Of a stretch of DNA of 64,000 nucleotides, positions 1 through 11,636 are shown one piece after another. Position 1 is the stretch's first letter. Each line of letters opens with the position of its first letter. A program made the translations under genes and the position numbers. The notes under the pieces are model-generated. The model saw nothing but the letters and a program-made list of their open reading frames with translations. It did no database searches and was not told the DNA's origin. The stretch lies in assembly GCA_013115125.1 (NCBI GenBank), contig JABANN010000093.1, positions 1 to 64,000 on the forward strand, in the 5' to 3' direction. This stretch comes from Perkinsus olseni (lineage: Eukaryota; Perkinsozoa; Perkinsida).

Positions 1-1095
1 CTGCCCCTTTGTGTCGAATGTCCCCACACGGCCGGCTTCACCGACGGTATGTGACTTCGTCCATACCTCCAGAGGATCGATCCGGGGAATGATCCTAGAA
101 CTGCTCCCAGGATCGATTGACTGAACAGAAAAAGGCTTCGGTCAGTCCAGGGATTGATCCCGAGTCCCGGGATCGATTTACTGAACAGCCCGTTGGCGTA
201 GGTGTTACGCGCTCCGTCTATGTTTATGCGTGCAGAGTAATCTGGGCAATAGCTCTTTCATAAGATCTACTCGCAAGCTCCCTTTGGCCTTGTGTTCCGC
301 GTATGAGTAAGAAGAATACAACAGTAGGTCGTCGATAGCACGCGTAGCATGTACTTGCGTACCACGCAAATACATGAGACGATGCGACATGACTCGGCGC
401 GCATGTCTTATACCCGACCCTCCCATCCACAGAAGCCCAGAACAAGGTTGGACTGCGGTACCTCAGAGGATCAATTTTTCGCCGACAGGGGCGCTTGCTC
501 AGCCTCAGGCTGACAGCCTATTACGTAGACAAAACTGCAGGGGACTCTAACGCAGTCTACCGTGAATAGCACTCCCGTCACTCGTCAACTGTCTACTTAT
601 TCCCGATGTGACGCGTTGATTTTGGGTGCAATCCGTGAATCATTCGTGGGATGATCAGTTTTGTCCTGACAGGTCAGCTACAGATGGCTCATTGTTGTTC
701 CGTCGCCTCAACTTAAGTGTCGCACCGTGCTGTTATAGTGATGAGTTAGACACTCTCGATAAGATTTCGATGATCGCTCCGCTGGAACGTGTAAACATAG
801 CGATCTGAGCTAAGCATAGGCGTGCTGTAGCTGCGGATTTACCCAGAAACCTTCTAATCACATTCGATAAAAGGTTAATCATAAAATCTTATTTAAAGTC
901 AGTACTTTTTCCTAGTGGTTACCCCCTTATCCCCGACGCCCTCGAGCTGGGGTTGGGAAGACTAAATATTGAGCTGATAGGCACGACATAGAGACGCCAG
1001 CGGCCCAATGGCATTCGAGTTCAATGCTTCAGCGACTGTGAAAGAGTGCGGCGTAAATTAGTTTTTTTTCTTTTTCAGGCTTCTTTTAGCAAAGT
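1..1095. other. Gene-poor upstream flank with short direct repeats
   Basis: No convincing gene is seen. Near the left edge, two copies of a motif reading GGATCGATTKACTGAACAG lie about 65 bases apart (around 112 and 170), among several GGATCGATCC-like palindromes. Positions about 200-620 match, at reduced identity, stretches near 4030-4390 and 5600-6020, so this is the first copy of a duplicated upstream module that precedes the secreted-protein genes. Open frames here are short and lack coding character. Confidence 0.5.
200..620 (+). repeat. Duplicated upstream module, copy 1
   Basis: Shares ordered blocks with copies near 4030-4390 and 5600-6020: a segment around an ACGTGCAYGTGCG-like or TGTACTTGCGT run, a CGACCCTCYYATCCA block, a GCTCAGCCTCAG...GTCAGCCTRTTG block, and a GCAGTCTACC...ACACTCCCGTC block. 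Identity looks like roughly 70 percent by eye. It ends about 480 bases before the start of the secreted protein at 1096. Confidence 0.5.
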
Positions 1096-1647
1096 ATGTC
1101 CACCACCCTAGGATATCTGTCCTGTATCCTTCTCATTTCGGTGGTCGCCGCCACAGGTACCCACGACACATGGTGGAAGCCTGCCGTGCCCAGCAGCTTG
1201 AGATCCCTGGCGACCGATGACACCTACTCGGAGCCATCTGCACCCACCTCTGCCGAAGGGGATGTTGATTCCCTAGCGACGCTTCTGGCAGCTCAGGTGC
1301 GTGCCGAGTTGAGTACTTCATCTACCAACGACTATTTGCTACAAGGCCTGGCTACCACGGCGGCAGACGGCCAGCATCCTTTCTGGGTTTTACTGGCAGA
1401 TCTAGTACGTGAAGAGTTTGGCCCTCAGGGACTCAGTGACACCGAACTAGTCTCAGCTTTGGCAAGCGCGGTTGAGAACGGTGATGACTTTTCGTTGGTG
1501 TTGCCCACTACTGAGACGACTGCCTCAAGCCCTTCGGTTACCTACGGTGTCGACCTGTCACGGCCCCAGGCTGCTGTATCTGGAGATACGACGAACCCTT
1601 TCGTGAGATGGATTGCCAGTATTTGGTTGGCCTTAACAGGCAGGTGA
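1096..1647 (+). CDS. Secreted protein, family member 1
   Basis: This single-exon frame encodes 183 residues, starting at the first ATG, which follows a T-rich stretch. The first 20 or so residues form a clear signal peptide (MSTTLGYLSC, then a hydrophobic core ending in VVAAT). The mature part has two weakly similar helical blocks, each with a hydrophobic-then-V-R-E pattern (LLAAQVRAEL near residue 60, LLADLVREEF near 99), a spacer, and a C-terminal block NPFVRWIASIWLAL. Two paralogues occur at 6442-6983 and 21377-21946, sharing the signal peptide, the two blocks and the terminal N/S-P-F-hydrophobic block. No known domain is recognised. A lineage-specific secreted family is the best description. 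It may be an effector or surface protein, but that is a guess. Confidence 0.75.
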   Translation: MSTTLGYLSCILLISVVAATGTHDTWWKPAVPSSLRSLATDDTYSEPSAPTSAEGDVDSLATLLAAQVRAELSTSSTNDYLLQGLATTAADGQHPFWVLLADLVREEFGPQGLSDTELVSALASAVENGDDFSLVLPTTETTASSPSVTYGVDLSRPQAAVSGDTTNPFVRWIASIWLALTGR

Positions 1648-3375
1648 ACATCGTCTTGTCGCTCATCAAACTGCTCTGGTCTCCTGGATCGTAGCAGTTG
1701 ACGAGAACAATTCTTCGTTAAACTCTTTTTTGATAAGCAATTGGGCCAAAGGGACACCATTCGCTCATCAGTGATAAGCGCTGATGACTATACCGATTTT
1801 GGCAAAGTGACTGATTGGTTCAAGGTGACAGATGTTATGATTCAGACGCGTAGCGTCATCCTCCATGGCCGCTTCACCCCGCTCATTCAGTTCGCATCCC
1901 ACAACAACTGTTTGTTGAGTCGGGTCTTGGGCGATCAGCAGGGCTGCTCCGTCAAATAGTGTCCACTCATCCGAGGAGGACGAGCGACCCCTCATACGCC
2001 TGACGATACGGAAGGAGAACTTAGTCGATCAAAATTGAATATCACAATGCAGCCCTCTCAGTGCAGAAGTGAGCACTACCGGCCATTTCCAATACGCAAG
2101 TGGAACTAATCTGATCATTCAAACCATCTCAGATCGAGCAACGCGTCTCGAAGACGTCAGCTGCAGTGTTCCGACTACCGACAAAACTGATAATGTCGGC
2201 CATAATGAGAAGTTGTTCTTTAGCGTGGCTGGCAGGAATCTAGATTGAGGCGTTGAATAGACTTCCAATGACAGTCTTTCATGTCTCTATAAACTTCTAC
2301 GCTTCTCCACGACACCGAAGATTGAAGCTCGGCATGTGCTACGGATGTTTCACATCGTTTAAGTCACACCTACCCAGCTTAGAGTTACAGACGGATAAAT
2401 AATGCGAGCAACACGGTCATAAACAACATAAACGTTTCAACTATCTTGTGATGGGGCCGAGCGTAGGTACTGATCCGAGCAGTCAGCAAGAGTTTCAACT
2501 CCGTCAAAGGAATCAGACAATGAATACTGAGCTTTAAGTCGCTGAGCTTTTGCTCTAACACCGGAAAGGACACTGACATGATTTGGATACTGGGGGCGCT
2601 TTGAGAATTTTGAATCTCGAATCAACAGTTTTGCTCTTGATTGGAATGTTGCTCACGATTCCAGAATCTTACTACGCTAAGTGCAGGATTCGAGTACTGT
2701 ACCGACAGTACACTTGGATCAGAAGGTGCGTCAAATCACGAGTCGAATTCACAGAGTGAGTGGCACGAGGACAGTTGCTTTTCTCCACACAAGCGCGGGT
2801 AGCGACGATCCCGCGAGACCTGGGCGACGTCAAACCGTCCCAGAGCCTCCAACACAGGTGTGAGCGGAAGGGGTTAAAATTGAAACCAAGTACAACGGAC
2901 AAGCTACTGTACTTTATAGACAGTGTAGCTGTTGAATCACTCATGCAACTAGCCTCCTCAGAGCTCACAAGAGATTCGCGAACCTGATTGTGGTATTGCT
3001 GCCGTCTCCAAACTAAACGCGCCTACTTCGTAACCGGTACTCATTCGGCCCAGCAGTTTCTGAGCAATCCGATGTGTAAGGCACACAGATGTTTTAGAGT
3101 AGCGGTAGAGAGTCTGAATCGTAGGCAGTAGGTCGTTAGTTCCATCCTAGGAAGCGGCTGGAGTTTTCCGTGGGATCGCGGGACCCTTTGATGAGTGTAG
3201 GAGGAAGACCTTGCGCCATGGTTATTTGGCCTGGCATTTCCTGGGCATCTTGTGTAAGCCGCTTTAGCTTAGTGTTATTACTCGCATCTGACTGAGATGC
3301 CCTCCCGCCGCAATCCCCTGCCTCGGAATGACATGTAGCAGCACCAACCCATGATCTACCCCTCCCCCGAACGAA
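1648..3375. other. Intergenic; no gene recognised
   Basis: Only short frames on both strands, none with recognisable similarity or plausible exon chains. Positions about 2230-2960 form a block that recurs near 8215-8810 (listed as a repeat). Confidence 0.45.
2230..2960 (+). repeat. Duplicated downstream module, copy 1
   Basis: Matches about 8215-8810 in the same order. Shared blocks include AATGACAGTCTTTCATGTCT, the AGAGTTTCAAC...TCAAAGGAATCAGACAAT segment and the CCGACAGTACACTTGGA...CAAATCACRAGTCGA segment. With the upstream modules it shows that about 5.5-6 kb containing the secreted gene was duplicated in tandem and then diverged. Confidence 0.6.
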
Positions 3376-3991
3376 GTGGCCACGAGTTCATCCGGCTATG
3401 AAAGTCAGGCTAAACTCCAGCAGCTATGGTTCAAGACATGCCACAGAGCGCGAGCCCCGAGGCGGTCCTGGGAGAACCTCGGTCCTGGACGCCCCTCGCA
3501 GCACGAGCCCGACAACTCTGGGTCAAGACGTCCCCCGCAACTTCACCCCGCCGGGGTGACCCCGGCTGATGTCACCCCTCTGTCCATCGCCGTGAACCAA
3601 GAACTGGCACTCCTTGCCGGTGACCTGGAACGGCTCTAGTGGAACCAAGCAATGCAGGATTGGTTCTGATTCAGAACGGGCCGTTCTCAACAGCATCGAC
3701 AATCGGGAACCTCTGGTCTACGTCCCCAGCGACCACTCCGTCAGATCCGATATCGCAGGAGAATTAACCGTTAAAGGCCGACTAGCTGAGGCGCAGGGCA
3801 CACTGCGTTCGACGCATCGAGCGGGCAAACGGAATCTGTTTGACCCGAATGCCCCTGACCGGGATCATTCGACTCAACTCTGGCGGCCTTCACGTGAAGA
3901 GGCTATCCTCGGCGTAACTCCCACCCGAGTGGCCCAACTTCAGTCCTACGATATGCTTGGCAGTGCACGAGGTATCAGGTGCGAGTGCTAA
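3376..3991 (+). other. Unassigned GC-rich open frames
   Basis: Two overlapping plus-strand frames of 87 and 125 codons cover a stretch richer in G+C than its surroundings. The second (3614-3991) contains polar, charged sequence such as GRLAEAQGTLR and RNLFDPNAPDR but no motif I recognise. No signal peptide or clear splice pattern links them. They may be chance frames or remnants of an older gene. Confidence 0.2.
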
Positions 3992-4029
3992 GTTACCACT
4001 AGGGACTCATTGGGGTTATCGAGCCAAGG

Positions 4030-4390
4030 TAGTGCCTAGCCGTGAGCTGGTAGCCTGGTGACGAGGCGCCACTCTGACGAAATTCCCTCAGTGATATGCT
4101 GTCGCAGACCGACGACACAACACTTGGCTGTAGACACTCGGCAGCACGCACGTACGTGCACGTGCGCGGAATCCCATGACATATGTATTTATCTCCGACT
4201 CTCCCATCCAAATCAAGCCCATATCGATGTAGGAGTGCAGCACTCTACACGATTAATCCTTCCTCGACGAGGACGCTCACTTAGCCTCAGCGCGTCAGCC
4301 TGTTGTACCGACATACCGTAGGAAAAACTGGTCAGTGACCAGTGGTCACTTCCGCAGTCTACCTCGAGTAACACTCCCGTGTAGATATCT
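4030..4390 (+). repeat. Duplicated upstream module, partial copy
   Basis: Resembles 200-620 and 5600-6020 (shared CAACACTTGGCTGT, ACGTGCACGTGCG, CTCAGCGCGTCAGCCTGTTG and AGTCTACCTCGAGTAACAC blocks). No secreted gene follows this copy directly. The frame on the minus strand at 4430-4750 is not similar to the family. Confidence 0.5.
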
Positions 4391-5599
4391 CCAACGGGTG
4401 CACTGACACATACACCACCGAAGAGCTTTCTACACGATCGCGCGAGCTACAACAGAAGGTTTGAAGGGATACCCGAATCTGTCCGGGAACCACCGTTGAA
4501 ATGCTTCTTCCAGGACGTGCCCTCCTAGGTAGCTGACTGGAGCACCGCTCGCATATGCAGTTGCCGCCAGGTGAAGGAAGAGCTCTGCGCTGGCGACAAC
4601 GTAACGGAACTCCTCCTCTATTGTCGCGATGATAACTTGAGGTCTCAAGCAGTGGCCCGAAGGCTCGGCTTCATACCGACCACCAACGCTAATGCTGATA
4701 ACTGCTTCACGCTGCAATTGGATGGCATGTGGCAGTAGGGCCCGCACCACGGAGGAAGGACCGGGATGCTAACGAATCACTCACGAAAACAGTCCTCTGG
4801 TCAATTGTTCGTGCAAAAATAGCCTTTCCTTGGAGTCCACTAAGAGTGGTAATGTACCACTCGCAATTGACCAGCTCAGTGGAGAGTGGAACCTGGAAGG
4901 ACTGGCAAGCCGTTCAGGTTCCACACTGGTGTCAAGCCAGAGACGGGAACGCCACGCATCGGTCACAATCTGATCGATCTATCTCGACGCTGCTAGAATC
5001 ATTGACATTGCACTGCAATGCCCTTCCCTCGGCCCCAGATGCAGCCTGCCAGATCTCCGAAGGTTCCGGCGGCTCCTAGTGACAGTACTCACCCGTAGTA
5101 GAAAGAAACCTCCATATCTGGAATTTCAGCTCGTTACTCCTACTATTGGATGCGTGAGCTCCGCCAAAGCAAATACAGTCGTTTGATGGCGGGTACTGTA
5201 TCAACTGGATCTTGCGCTGGGACGCCCAGGGAAGGTTCGGGGCGGTTTTGATATCACCGGGGTGATGTGAGCATAGCTATCAGTGCTACTAGCCTAGCTA
5301 GTAGCATTTAATTTTGAGCTAGACTGGCTATAGGGTGCCCGCTTGCAAAGGACGAAATTTGCATCGATCGTCATCCGAGGTCCAGGGAAGCTTGCGCGAA
5401 GGCTGTCAACGTTGCTGAATCCGCTGGAGTCGTCGGCGTGGCTAAATTCGTTCCCTTGAACCTCTGATCGAACTAGATGCAAATCTCGTCTTTCAAACGG
5501 GGACACCCTCTACTTAGTAGAGTCTACTAGCGCCGCGCTAGGGGACAAATGGCTTGTGTGCCCACACGAATACTCAACCTCGTCAGGCTTCAGCTCTGT
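4391..5599. other. Intergenic; no gene recognised
   Basis: Short frames only. A compact inverted repeat CTACTAG-CCTAG-CTAGTAG lies at 5286-5304. Nothing else is supported. Confidence 0.4.
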
Positions 5600-6020
5600 T
5601 TGCTAGCATGGAATGGTGGAGGAGGAGAAGTTCAGATATCCCTCAAGTGACAGACTGTGGCTGGGCGACCAACGGCATAACACTTGGCTGTTGAACCTCG
5701 GCGGCTGAGGCTCAGGCTCAGCCGAGCACGCGAGTACATGCACGTGCGCAGAAGCGCATGGCAGAGTCTGCTATGCAGACGTATCTTATCCACGACCCTC
5801 TTATCCAAGCCAAGCTCAGAACATCGTCCTGGTCTTGCACTGCGTGACCTTACAGTGTAACCCTTACGCAGTCAGCCACCCGCCGACGAGGAAGCCTACT
5901 TGGTCTCACGGCGTCAGCCTATTGCGTAGACGATACTGCAGGGGTCACTAGCACTGTCTTCCTCGAAAAACGATCCCGTCGCCAGCGATTTGTCTTCTTA
6001 TATTTAGTTCCGGGTCGAAT
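5600..6020 (+). repeat. Duplicated upstream module, copy 2
   Basis: Third copy of the flank seen at 200-620 and 4030-4390. It lies about 420 bases before the secreted-protein gene at 6442, a spacing close to copy 1. It contains a 7-bp hairpin GGCTGAG...CTCAGCC near 5704. Confidence 0.5.
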
Positions 6021-6441
6021 CTGGGGACGCTTTGCGGAATTATATGTTCAACTCTGAGACACTGGCTACAAGTCGCATGGTGTTGTGTCATCGGCGCAAG
6101 ATCGGCGTCGTATTGCACCGCTGCAGTGATGAGAGGAAGAATAAGTAGTAGACAGTCCTGAAAAGATGTTGTCGCTTGTTCCGCCCGCGCGTGTGGACAT
6201 AGCGGCCTGAGCTAGCTTAGCTTCCAAACCTTCTACTTACATTTCGTATCACCCCATTCGAAGACAGTGTCACTTCTTAGTAGTTGATCCCGAGGTTTAA
6301 GGCGCGCTCGAGATGCGGCTCGGACAACTCCATGTTGAGCTAGTAGGCACAGCATGAAGAGGTAGCCGTCAAGCCCAAGGGCCTTCGAAGGCTGAAGCAG
6401 CTACTATCTTGCACTGCAGGTCTTTTTCTCTCGTGCGAAGC

Positions 6442-6983
6442 ATGTCGATCACCCTAGGATATCTGTCGTGTATCCTCCTTCTCATTTCGGTGGTCATCGC
6501 CACACCCAACTACTTGGGATCCCTGACAAACTATGACACCTACTCGGAACTACCTGTGCCTATGGCTGGCGATGGTGATGTTGATCCCCTAGCGGCGCTC
6601 CTGGCAGCTCAAATGCGTGCCGAGTTGAGATCTCCCGCTGCCAAAGACTACATATTTACCAGAAGGTCTACATAGCTTTCGCAGCGGCGGAAGACGATGA
6701 GCATCCTTTCTGGATGTTACTGGCAGCTCGAGTACGGGAAGCGTTTGACTCCATGGATCTCATGGATGATACCGAAATGACGTCGCTCTTAACTAGCCTG
6801 GTCGATATTGACGAATACTTCCTGTTGGGGCTGCTCACTTCTGAGAATTCTGCCCCCAGCCCTGCGGCTAACTACGATGTCGACATATCACAACCCCAAG
6901 CCGTCGAAGCTGGAGATAGCGAAAGCCCTTTCGTGAAGTGGATTCTTGAAGTCTTCTATTGGATCTTGCCGGGGGGTAGGTGA
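6442..6983 (+). pseudogene. Secreted protein, family member 2 (frame broken)
   Basis: Paralogue of the gene at 1096. The ATG at 6442 gives MSITLGYLSC and a signal peptide nearly identical to member 1, followed by the first helical block (LAALLAAQMRAEL). The frame then closes at about 6675, and the second block (WMLLAARVREAFDS), the spacer and the C-terminal SPFVKWILEVF block continue in another frame to the TGA at 6981-6983. Alignment with member 1 across 6640-6700 shows extra bases where member 1 reads straight through. No ordinary 45-80 nt intron fits the gap. It is either a recently broken copy or a gene with an unusual very short intron. The flanks are also duplicated, so this is the second unit of a tandem duplication. 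Confidence 0.65.
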
Positions 6984-8158
6984 AAACCATCTGCTCGCCG
7001 AAGAGTCCTCAGATCCTCGCTTATCGGCCGGCTCTGTTCTTTTGTATCAACCCGTCACCAGGTGCCTGATAGCGATGGGTGTGATTACTACGCTAAACTT
7101 GGCAAGCTCCACACACTTAGTCATCTGATCCTTCTGGTGCTTTGTAGCGCTAAAGCCCCGAGATGTTCGAGATGATTGCCTTCACTACCCTCTTAGAGGG
7201 TCCCTCTATTTTTCAAGATAATTCACTATCAGAGCGAATCTCTCAACAGCAGCAATGATCTACGGCTACAATTTTTTTACCAAAACGGCACACCTATCAA
7301 TGTCTACACATGTGATTGGTAGGGCGCTTCGCGTTATCGCGGCGATCACCAGCCGAAACCCGACTGCCACTCGATCACCACTAGGCTTATATCACCTGGC
7401 GAGCAGGCTTGTGTTGATTGACTGAAAGATGGATTTGAAGAGTAAATTGCGCTGAGTAATGCTGTCCCTCTTCAGTGAAGGGCATTCACCGTCAAGCACG
7501 AAGCTTCAGAGTACACAAGGGAGCAGCGAGTGGCCCGATGCGGGTCTTCTTGCGAAAAATGTTCTGATGGGAGAAACTTTTCTGAAGAGTGAACTACAAG
7601 TGCTCAGTGAGCCAGACTGGCATCCATATTCCTGCATGATGTGTGTTTTCCGTGGATTTCTGGCATTGCTGCACTCATATGAAGCAGACCTGTCTTTGTA
7701 GTTCAGAATTGCTGCCGTCGAATGCCTCATGCCTGAGAATCAATCAGCTGGTGATTCACCAGGGGTGAATTCATAAGATTCGGCTGCTCAGGGCCTCTGC
7801 ACCCTTGGTAACCAGCTGATACGTTCCCGATCGTGGACGGTCAACGGGGACACAGGGGCCCAGGGGACAGTCATGGATACTCGAAGTTCATGTTCGAGCG
7901 TTCTACGTTGACGACCTCGAGAGTCAGACTTTCCACTCGAGCACATCGAAAACTATTATCTTGCGCTAGGATTAAGTGGCACATAATCAGTAATCGTCGA
8001 TCCACTTGCAGGGTCGCTTCTTATCTTATGAAATGCTTGGGCTACATACACTCTAGGAAGCAACCCTAAAGCCGCTGAAGAGCAGATCGGGCAGTGCGAC
8101 CGACGGCAGAACACCTGGCTCTAGGTCGTCGATAGCACGCATTGCGTGTACCTGTGTG

Positions 8159-8180
8159 CACTATAGTGACGACTATAGTG
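8159..8180. repeat. Perfect inverted repeat
   Basis: CACTATAGT-GACG-ACTATAGTG, 9-bp arms around a 4-base loop. It lies in non-coding sequence. It may be an RNA hairpin or a protein-binding palindrome; function unknown. Confidence 0.6.
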
Positions 8181-8214
8181 TGCGCTGAGTAACAGCTACA
8201 GCCCGGGTTCAGTG

Positions 8215-8810
8215 TATATGGATAGATTTCTAATGACAGTCTTTCATGTCTCTACAAACTTCTATGCTGCTCCACCGCACCGACATGTACTGTGGATGAT
8301 TCACATCTCGGGAGTCACGCCTACCAAGTTTATAGATGTAGAGAGATGAATGGAACGAGCATCACGGTCGTGAATAAACGACTCAACAACCGTGTGATGG
8401 GGCCGTGGTGAAGACTGATTCTAGGGGTGCGCCAGAGTTTCAACGCATCAAAGGAATCAGACAATAAGTACTCACCGTTGAGCCACTGAGTTTTTGCTCT
8501 AAAGCCGGGGAGGAGACTGAGCCAGTGTCACTGAGGCAGACATGGTTTTTAGGCGATTTGAGATCATTGAAGCTCGAATCAACAGTGTTACTCTCGATGG
8601 AACTCTTCTGGAGTCTTACTAATGAGCGCAGCATTCGAGTCACTACTTTGCCGACAGTACACTTGGACCAGGGTGTGCGTCAAATCACAAGTCGATTCCA
8701 CAGGGTGAGTGATACGAGGATAGTTGCCTATCTCCACGCTACCCGGGGTGAAGACGATCGTTCTACCACTGGATTGCACCACTTGCAGATGTTCTCAGCA
8801 TTCCCACCAA
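8215..8810 (+). repeat. Duplicated downstream module, copy 2
   Basis: Counterpart of 2230-2960, in the same order and orientation. See that entry for the shared blocks. Confidence 0.6.
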
Positions 8811-8966
8811 CTCGGGCACCATCTTTGCATTGATTCGGTAGGGGACGGACGTCTCAGCGATCCTTGTGCTCTCGCGGCTCGCCGAGCCGCAGTAAAGCAG
8901 CGCCATGGATGAGGAGACATCACTTGAACAGAACACGATATGGCCGCAGCAACGGGAAAAGTTCGT

Positions 8967-11234
8967 TCACCGAATCATACAACTGTGTTCATGCTGCTCT
9001 ATGAGCTCGCCATGTGTGGTATCGATAAAATACACAAGGCAGCCATCGCCATCCGAGCTCCGTTTGACTATTATTTCCGAGTATCCGACGTCTCCTGCCT
9101 GTGAGTGATTGACTCTGAGCCATCCGGGAGATGAACCATCACCAACATCGCTAACAATGATGACATCGTGCAGGTCCTTCCCGATAGAAACTCGGCCGGT
9201 GGCGTTGAAAGAGTCAACCTCTACTGCGTAGGTATCCACGGACGGCACTATCGTCGTAACTCTTGAACGATCCACCCGGAGGAGCTCTCGAGGATAGCTA
9301 TCGAGATCAATGGATAAGTACAGAGATGACTTTTCAGTGCCACAGCCATGAGCGCCAGAGCACGCCCGAGCTCCGGGACGTCGCTGAGAAATAAGTGGCA
9401 AATAGCAGGAGTCGACGGGTCGATGTCGTAGCAGCTGTGTGTCGAACGATGTCGTCAAGAACAATCCTGTCGGGCGGATCAACAAATCGTGAGCTTGGGC
9501 GAACGCGACTAGCTCTCCTCGAGCTGCACCGAATCTCCACCGGACAATCCGGCCATTGCCGCTGTCAGCGATGAAGAGGCTCGAGTAAGGTAGCTCCGAG
9601 AGAAGGGCGTCGGGGTCAACAGCAATGGCGTTGGGACTGTTCAAGGACGACAGGTCGCTGGCAGGATGCCCTGAGGCAGACCACAAAGGCCTCGAGTGAT
9701 CAGCTGATAGGTCATCGGGAGAAGCCTACCGGACCCAGCAAGCACTGTTGCCATCTTGCCAGGGCCCCTCCCCAAAGGAGGGTACAGCACGACTCGGTGA
9801 GCATGCATATCGCAAACTACTATATAGCCATAGTAGCGTCCTGTGCAAGGAGTCCGGAGTCGTGCGCAGCGCAGGTGGCGTTACCAGGGTCACCAGAAAG
9901 GGTAACGGCATTCCACTCCAATAATATCACATCAGTCGGGTACTGCAGCTCGCCGTCTTCCCCAGCGATAACCTGCAGTTCTCGAAGAACAGTTCCTGTC
10001 CGCAACCTGACCGGTTTCGTACATCGTAGTGCCTCCTGTTGCCAGTGTGAGTGAATTTGTACCCTATGAGATGATACATGTAAACCAGATGCCTCCCAGG
10101 ATGCGAGATGAATAGCCTGTACCACGAAGGGAATCTTACATAGGGTGAACTGACTTCACCTCTGTCCACTTCTATCAAGGTAGAGCCTGCTGTCGCGATG
10201 TAGACCCTGCATGAGCACCCTCCGATCTTCTCCTCCGGTCGAGGCACACGAACCCCAGGTGAAGTTCTGTCCAAGAGCAGCTCGATGCTCATCTTCTAAC
10301 TGCACCACCAAACCCCACTTTCGACGGACCTGCGATCCGCCTGGCCGCTACGAGCCGTACGGACCTCACTTTGAGCTCCCTCTGTGAGATACACAATACG
10401 TCCCCTACGGCGAAGTACATACCACAATTTGCGCTACTAGTGATGTTGCTATCGTTATAGATGGGCACTCGTATCTGTAACGAGTAATATGGTCCTAGCG
10501 AGGCCTCGGACCGGCGTTCTCACCTCGCCTTCGTGCCGGGGGAGCTCGAACATCCGAGCGTCACTGGTCTCGTGCAAGCTGCCCACCCGTAGACAATCTC
10601 TGGGCGGCTGTGTCCGAGTGTGGGTGACTAGTGTGAGGATGAACGCCAGGTGAGTTAGCATGGGACAATCGCGGTGGACTGATACCCGATGCAGAAGGTT
10701 GCCCTCCAATCGAGATTGAAATGAGAGATGGCCTTGAAAGATGAGATGTTGGCCTTTCCCGAAGGTGCTGTATGGCTAACGACTCTGGGTACAAGTGAGT
10801 GTGTTTGCGACCCGCGGGCGAGTCCGCTCTGCTCAAGCCTAAATGAACTGTGCAGAATCAGAGCTCGCAACCAAAAAACGAAAAAAACACCCTTGGGCTG
10901 TAGGCGCCGTGAACCAGAGACCCGGAGACCGACCGAAATCGCCGGGTGTTATGAAAGCAACCCCACTTATATCCTCAGAAACCGGGCCCCCTACTGGTTT
11001 GAGGGTCATGTCATCACATGTATCCTGCTCCGTGAGCTGGAAACGCTGCACACCTTCCTTGCGAAGAAGTCCAAAGTGGGCATCTATACCCTCGTAATAG
11101 AAACCAAACTCCGACGTGGCACATTCCACAGTAGGATAACTAAGATCCTGGAGGTGGCTATCGGCTATGCTGGTACCGAAGAGGAGCAGAGTTCCAACCC
11201 GGCCAGAATGCCAAGGGGCACTGTAGGGAATCAT
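8967..11234 (-). CDS. NHL-repeat beta-propeller protein, multi-exon
   Basis: The minus-strand frames at 11234-10840 (starting MIPYSAPWHSGRVG), about 10290-9780 and 9686-8967 belong together. NHL-type strands are visible in the last two: LQYPTDVILL, then VVCDMHAHRVVLYPP, then NAIAVDPDALL, LFIADSGNGRIVRWRF and LIRPTGLFLTTSFD. These follow the usual NHL pattern of a P-x-G/D-hydrophobic start and an ADSxNxRIVR core. The frame changes near 10.8 kb, 10.3 kb and 9.75 kb imply introns, whose exact borders I could not fix. NHL propellers usually bind protein or RNA; no enzymatic or transmembrane module is visible. The ATG at 11234 is the best start. The stop is at 8967. Confidence 0.6.
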
Positions 11235-11565
11235 TGAGGGATGCGCATTTCTTCACGCTCGAGTTGAACGTGAACAAATACATATCGGGCGCTTTCTGAA
11301 GTACCTTCCTGCGTACACGTGCTGTATGATTTCGTGTATCGGTACTGTACACTATGCACTTCGTGTACCGGCATTCGGTGACAATTCTGCTGACGGTGGA
11401 CCATTCTTGTTCTTGAACCTCTCAACTTGATCAAGATCACACTGAACGAAACATGAATTCATACGACCTCTCTTGTAACGAAAGGTACATGTGAATGGCC
11501 AGTGAGATGTGGTAGCATGCGGTATTTGTAGTGTCCTTGGCAAAACAACTAGAAACTCATCAACA
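11235..11565. other. Intergenic; nothing recognised
   Basis: Only short frames with no recognisable content lie between the NHL gene and the tRNA-Gly gene. Confidence 0.5.
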
Positions 11566-11636
11566 GCATCATTGGTCTAGTGGTAGAATACAACGTTGCC
11601 ATCGTTGTGACCCGAGTTCGATTCTCGGATGATGCA
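11566..11636 (+). tRNA. tRNA-Gly (GCC), copy 1
   Basis: 71 nt fold as a full cloverleaf: acceptor GCATCAT with ATGATGC plus A73, D-arm GGTCTAGTGGTAGAA, anticodon stem CAACG/CGTTG around loop TTGCCAT (anticodon GCC), and T-arm CCGAG-TTCGATT-CTCGG. A GTTTTA tract downstream fits a Pol III terminator. Identical in sequence to the copies at 13405 and 20292. Confidence 0.95.

Larger units (their letters stand above)
6984..8966. other. Intergenic; duplicated block and palindromes
   Basis: No gene recognised. The frame at 7459-7701 has no identifiable motif. About 8215-8810 repeats the block at 2230-2960. Two perfect inverted repeats occur: 8159-8180 (9-bp arms, 4-base loop) and 8874-8890 (7-bp arms, 3-base loop). 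Confidence 0.45.
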
